Assembly: GCA_965223255.1 (NCBI GenBank)
Contig: CBDCWA010000004.1
Coordinates: 744,001-808,000, forward strand
Source of the DNA: CBDCWA01 sp965223255
GTDB lineage: Bacteria > Pseudomonadota > Alphaproteobacteria > Rhizobiales > Hyphomicrobiaceae
Direction of reading: 5' to 3'
Length of the DNA stretch: 64,000 nucleotides
A program made the translations under genes and the position numbers. The number at the start of each line of letters is the position of its first letter. Position 1 is the stretch's first letter. A model generated the notes under the pieces. The model had not been told where the DNA came from. It saw only the letters and a program-made list of their open reading frames with translations, and made no database searches. Positions 61,308 through 64,000 of the stretch are shown here, piece after piece.

Positions 61308-62342
61308 ATGACGGAACGGATTGAAGATATTGCACAAAGGATGGTCGCGCCGGGCAAGGGCATCTTAGCGGCCGATGAAAGCACAGGCACCATCAAAAAG
61401 CGCTTGGATTCCATTAACGTAGCGAGCACCGAAGACAATCGGCGAGATTATCGCGAGATGCTGTTTCGGGCCAGCGACGCAATGGCCAACCACATTTCCG
61501 GGGTCATTCTGTACGACGAAACGCTGCGTCAGAAGGCGAAGGACGGCACACCTCTGGTCGACGTTATTCGCCAGACGGGTGCGATCCCCGGTATCAAGGT
61601 CGACACCGGCGCCAAGCCACTTGCCGGTAAGACCAACAGCATCGAAACGGTTACCGAAGGCCTGGACGGCCTGCGTGAGCGGTTGGCCGAGTACTATGAG
61701 CTTGGTGCGCGGTTCGCGAAATGGCGCGCTGTCATCACGATTGCCGATGGTTGCCCAACCTGGAATGCCGTCAAGGCCAACGCACACGGACTTGCGCGCT
61801 ATGCCGCTCTTTGTCAGGAAGCCAACATCGTCCCGATCGTCGAACCCGAAGTACTTATGGACGGGCCGCACTCATCGCACGACATCGATACCTGTTACCA
61901 GATAACCGAGTGGACCTTGAACACGGTGTTCAATGAACTTTATGATGCCGGAGTGGTGCTCGAAGGCATGGTCCTGAAACCCAACATGGTCATTGCTGGC
62001 CAATTGTGCGCAAACCAGGCTGACCCGAACGAAGTCGCGGAGAAGACCGTTCGATGTTTGAGGGCAGCTGTTCCAAGCGCAGTTGCCGGCATCGCATTCT
62101 TGTCCGGCGGCCAGTCGGATGAAGTTGCAACCAAGCACTTATCGTTGATCAATGGCTTGAAGCCGCTGCCTTGGCCGGTGACATTCTCATACGGACGCGC
62201 ACTTCAGGCGGCAGCGCTACAGGCATGGGGCGGTAAATCGGAAAACGTCGCAGCAGGTCAACGCGCGTTTTCACATCGCGCCAGAATGAATGGCCTGGCA
62301 GCGCTTGGAGAATGGTCAGCAGCAAGCGAACAAGCCGCCTAA
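61308..62342 (+). CDS. Fructose-bisphosphate aldolase, class I
   Basis: A 344-residue Schiff-base aldolase of the animal/plant type: APGKGILAADESTGTIKKRL near the start, the catalytic lysine in LEGMVLKPNMV (residue about 225) and the C end with FSYGRALQAAALQAWGGK. Splits fructose 1,6-bisphosphate into two trioses. The more common bacterial class II enzyme is zinc-dependent; its absence here is only local. Follows gap in the same direction (59 bases), ggagg before ATG 61308. In usual order pgk lies between gap and the aldolase gene; it is not here. Confidence 0.93.
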   Translation: MTERIEDIAQRMVAPGKGILAADESTGTIKKRLDSINVASTEDNRRDYREMLFRASDAMANHISGVILYDETLRQKAKDGTPLVDVIRQTGAIPGIKVDTGAKPLAGKTNSIETVTEGLDGLRERLAEYYELGARFAKWRAVITIADGCPTWNAVKANAHGLARYAALCQEANIVPIVEPEVLMDGPHSSHDIDTCYQITEWTLNTVFNELYDAGVVLEGMVLKPNMVIAGQLCANQADPNEVAEKTVRCLRAAVPSAVAGIAFLSGGQSDEVATKHLSLINGLKPLPWPVTFSYGRALQAAALQAWGGKSENVAAGQRAFSHRARMNGLAALGEWSAASEQAA

Positions 62343-62417
62343 CGAGTCCGCGGCTTTTGAAAAGACGGCACGGGGCTCGCAACATCAGCTCCGCGCCGAT
62401 TTGACCGGGGATGAGAG

Positions 62418-63575
62418 ATGGACTTCGAATTGCCGGAAGAACTCCGTCTACTTCAAGCGACCGTGCGCCGTTTTGTTGATACCGAACTCATCCCGCTCGA
62501 AGGCAGAGCGCTAGAAAACGGCAAACTCAAACCGGAGATCGAGGCAGAACTCACAGAACGCTGCAAAAAACTCGGTCTCTGGCAGATCGACGTGCCAGAG
62601 GAGTATGGCGGCCAAGGCCTTGGGCTATTGGCTTGTTCGATCATTTGGTCCGAGTTTGGGCGCACGGTCGCCTTGCCGACCCGCGGTCATCGCATTCTGG
62701 GCCCCGAGGTGCGCCCCGTCCTCTACCGTCTTGAGGGGGAGATGCGCGACCGCTATTTGTTCCCGGTGATGCGCGGCGAAAAGGCCTCCAGTTTCGCTCA
62801 GACAGAACCCGATGCCGGCTCAGATCCTGGCAGTATGCGCACCACCGCCGTCAGAGATGGCGATCATTATGTCATCAACGGCGTAAAGCGCTTCATCACC
62901 AATGCGGACACCGCAGATTTCGTCATCCTGATGGCGGCAACGGACCGCGAGAAGGGCTCGCGTGGCGGCATTTCATGCTTCTTGGTCGACATGGATCTGC
63001 CCGGCATTAGCCTGACCACCGCCTACGAGACGCTGACGGAAGAGCACCCTTGGGAAATCGTCTTCGACAACGTCAAAGTCCCAGCCACAAATCTTGTCGG
63101 CGAAGAGGGCAAAGGCTTCGCGCTCGGCCAAAAGTGGTTGACCGTCGGGCGAGTCAAACAAGGCTCGCGCGCATTGGGCGCAACACGGCGCTGCCTGGAG
63201 CTTGCGACAAGCTATGCCAACCAACGGGTGACCTTTGGCCGGCCCATCGCCGATCGCCAGGCAATTTCCTTTCGCCTTGTCGATGCCTATGTGAACCTTG
63301 AAGCAGCCGAGCTGATGGTACGCCGCGCCGCCTGCAATTACGACGCCGGCGATGATGATCGTTATCGCGCCTATACCGTCAAACTTTTTTGCACTGAGAT
63401 GGCCTGGCAAGCCGCAGATATGTGCCTGCAGGTCCATGGCGGCATCGGCCTGACCAAGGACCTGCCCGTTGAACGCTTCTGGCGCGATCAACGCAGTCAT
63501 ATGATCACCGAAGGCACACCCGAAATCATGCGCATGGCGCTCGCCCGCCATGTCCTCAAGAGTTTTGGCGAATAA
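62418..63575 (+). CDS. Acyl-CoA dehydrogenase
   Basis: A 385-residue FAD enzyme that introduces the alpha-beta double bond in acyl-CoA. The family pattern is visible: FAQTEPDAGSDPGSM in the middle domain, the VHGGIGLTKDLPVERFWRDQR segment, and the C-terminal EGTPEIMRMALARHVL that holds the active Glu of the catalytic domain. Start ATG 62418 (75 bases after the aldolase gene). Chain-length range cannot be read. The gene next to it on the opposite strand is TctB-like. Confidence 0.93.
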   Translation: MDFELPEELRLLQATVRRFVDTELIPLEGRALENGKLKPEIEAELTERCKKLGLWQIDVPEEYGGQGLGLLACSIIWSEFGRTVALPTRGHRILGPEVRPVLYRLEGEMRDRYLFPVMRGEKASSFAQTEPDAGSDPGSMRTTAVRDGDHYVINGVKRFITNADTADFVILMAATDREKGSRGGISCFLVDMDLPGISLTTAYETLTEEHPWEIVFDNVKVPATNLVGEEGKGFALGQKWLTVGRVKQGSRALGATRRCLELATSYANQRVTFGRPIADRQAISFRLVDAYVNLEAAELMVRRAACNYDAGDDDRYRAYTVKLFCTEMAWQAADMCLQVHGGIGLTKDLPVERFWRDQRSHMITEGTPEIMRMALARHVLKSFGE

Positions 63576-63611
63576 TCTCTCTCTTCCGGACTTCAAACGA
63601 CGACCGAGTAA

Positions 63612-63639
63612 TGATCATCTTCCTGAGCGACCATGATCA
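63612..63639. terminator. Weak AT-rich hairpin between convergent genes
   Basis: 7-bp inverted repeat (arms 63612-63618 and 63633-63639, 14-base loop) at the junction of the acyl-CoA dehydrogenase and TctB-like genes. It overlaps the stop of the latter. AT-rich and short; low confidence. Confidence 0.3.
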
Positions 63640-64000
63640 ATTAAACAGTCGGAAGAACGGCGATTCATACCACAGCACCGGCACCACCAGATTGAACAGG
63701 ACGTAAAGGATCCCGGCGCAACCGGCCACATAGACAACGATCAAGCGCCAGTCGGCCCGCGCCCAAACGATCAAATAGAGCGCAACGAAACCGAGCAGGG
63801 CGAAATATTGTCCGATCACCAGCATCGCCAGCAGAATTCCGACCAGCCAGCCATAGAAAATCAGTCCCACCACCACAGCGCCTTGACCGGACGCGCTACC
63901 GATCAGACCTGCCCTAAGCCCACCGATATCATAGGCAAGGATAACACCGATGAAGAGCACCGCAGGGATCGCGGCCACCAGCGGAAAGAAGCGCGCCGCA
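63637..64000 (-). CDS. TctB-like small membrane protein (partial, N terminus outside window)
   Basis: The reading frame from 63637 to the window end, with four hydrophobic stretches and a final VPVLWYESPFFRLFN. The overall topology and the preceding residues ARFFPLVAAIPAV match the TctB subunit of tripartite tricarboxylate transporters, which works with TctA and a binding protein TctC. The true start lies beyond base 64000, so the order of its partners cannot be seen. TctB sequences are divergent, so the name is tentative. The stop at 63637 is 61 bases from the acyl-CoA dehydrogenase stop. Confidence 0.6.
   Translation of the reverse strand, partial: AARFFPLVAAIPAVLFIGVILAYDIGGLRAGLIGSASGQGAVVVGLIFYGWLVGILLAMLVIGQYFALLGFVALYLIVWARADWRLIVVYVAGCAGILYVLFNLVVPVLWYESPFFRLFN

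Noticed and set aside
1..64000. CRISPR array, insertion sequence, prophage or integron
   Set aside because: No regularly spaced repeats, transposase, integrase or phage structural genes found by reading.

Overview
The window is chromosomal DNA of an alphaproteobacterium, most likely a free-living member of or near Rhodospirillales. This is an inference from gene content. The evidence is a TrcR/DUF1013 cell-cycle regulator, a DUF4170 gene beside ubiA, a 6S RNA between zapA and the 5-formyltetrahydrofolate cyclo-ligase gene, a divergent alphaproteobacterial-type HisRS, the short HisG with a HisZ partner, and LPS genes (lpxK, waaA, msbA-like). No rRNA, tRNA, insertion sequence, prophage or CRISPR array was found. 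Gene density is high and many neighbours overlap by 4 bases.

Layout. 0-11.4 kb is metabolic and accessory: a partial metallo-beta-lactamase-fold hydrolase, an unexported NMT1-like binding protein, a sterol-desaturase-family hydroxylase, a ketopantoate-reductase-like enzyme, a small NrtS-like membrane protein, an aldo/keto reductase, a YfcG-type glutathione transferase, a D-2-hydroxyacid dehydrogenase and a hydantoinase/oxoprolinase pair (hyuB-hyuA). 11.6-19.1 kb is one translationally coupled operon for a multisubunit cation/proton antiporter. Its order (E, F, G, MbhD/E-like, B, C, D) is that of the archaeal Mbh/Mrp module, followed by a second D-like subunit, a small unknown membrane protein and a third, larger NuoL/M/N-like subunit; no full-length MrpA is present. 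19.4-24.3 kb encodes a GldA/GldF/GldG-like ABC system with a DUF4340 protein. 24.3-29.1 kb holds an amine-oxidase-like flavoprotein, a FemAB/GNAT-like protein, and rRNA/tRNA modification genes (rsmD, rluB-like, tadA).

29-35 kb is an envelope cluster: lpxK, a fused DUF374 acyltransferase-WaaA protein, a divergent Cys-based phosphatase and an MsbA-like exporter. 35.3-40 kb is rpmE followed by hisS-hisZ-hisG and a co-transcribed unknown membrane protein. 40-50.7 kb holds recQ, a small Cys-containing secreted protein with a structured leader, rsmE, ubiA, DUF4170, a second MsbA-like exporter, a small lipoprotein, a DedA-alpha/beta hydrolase fusion, rpsU and trcR. 50.7-56.4 kb looks catabolic: an SDR, a Rieske oxygenase, a DHDPS-family lyase and a lone molybdenum hydroxylase large subunit. 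56.5-60 kb is a conserved alphaproteobacterial block (yebC, a YmdB-like phosphoesterase, cyclo-ligase, 6S RNA, zapA, a zauP-like gene). 60.2-64 kb holds gap, a class I aldolase gene, an acyl-CoA dehydrogenase and a partial TctB-like gene.

The most unusual items are the Mbh-ordered antiporter operon with three NuoL/M/N-type subunits and no MrpA, the DUF374-WaaA fusion, the DedA-hydrolase fusion, and three tandem hairpins between the phosphoesterase gene and yebC that may be an undescribed structured RNA. I did not find anything that is clearly a wholly new defence or mobile system.
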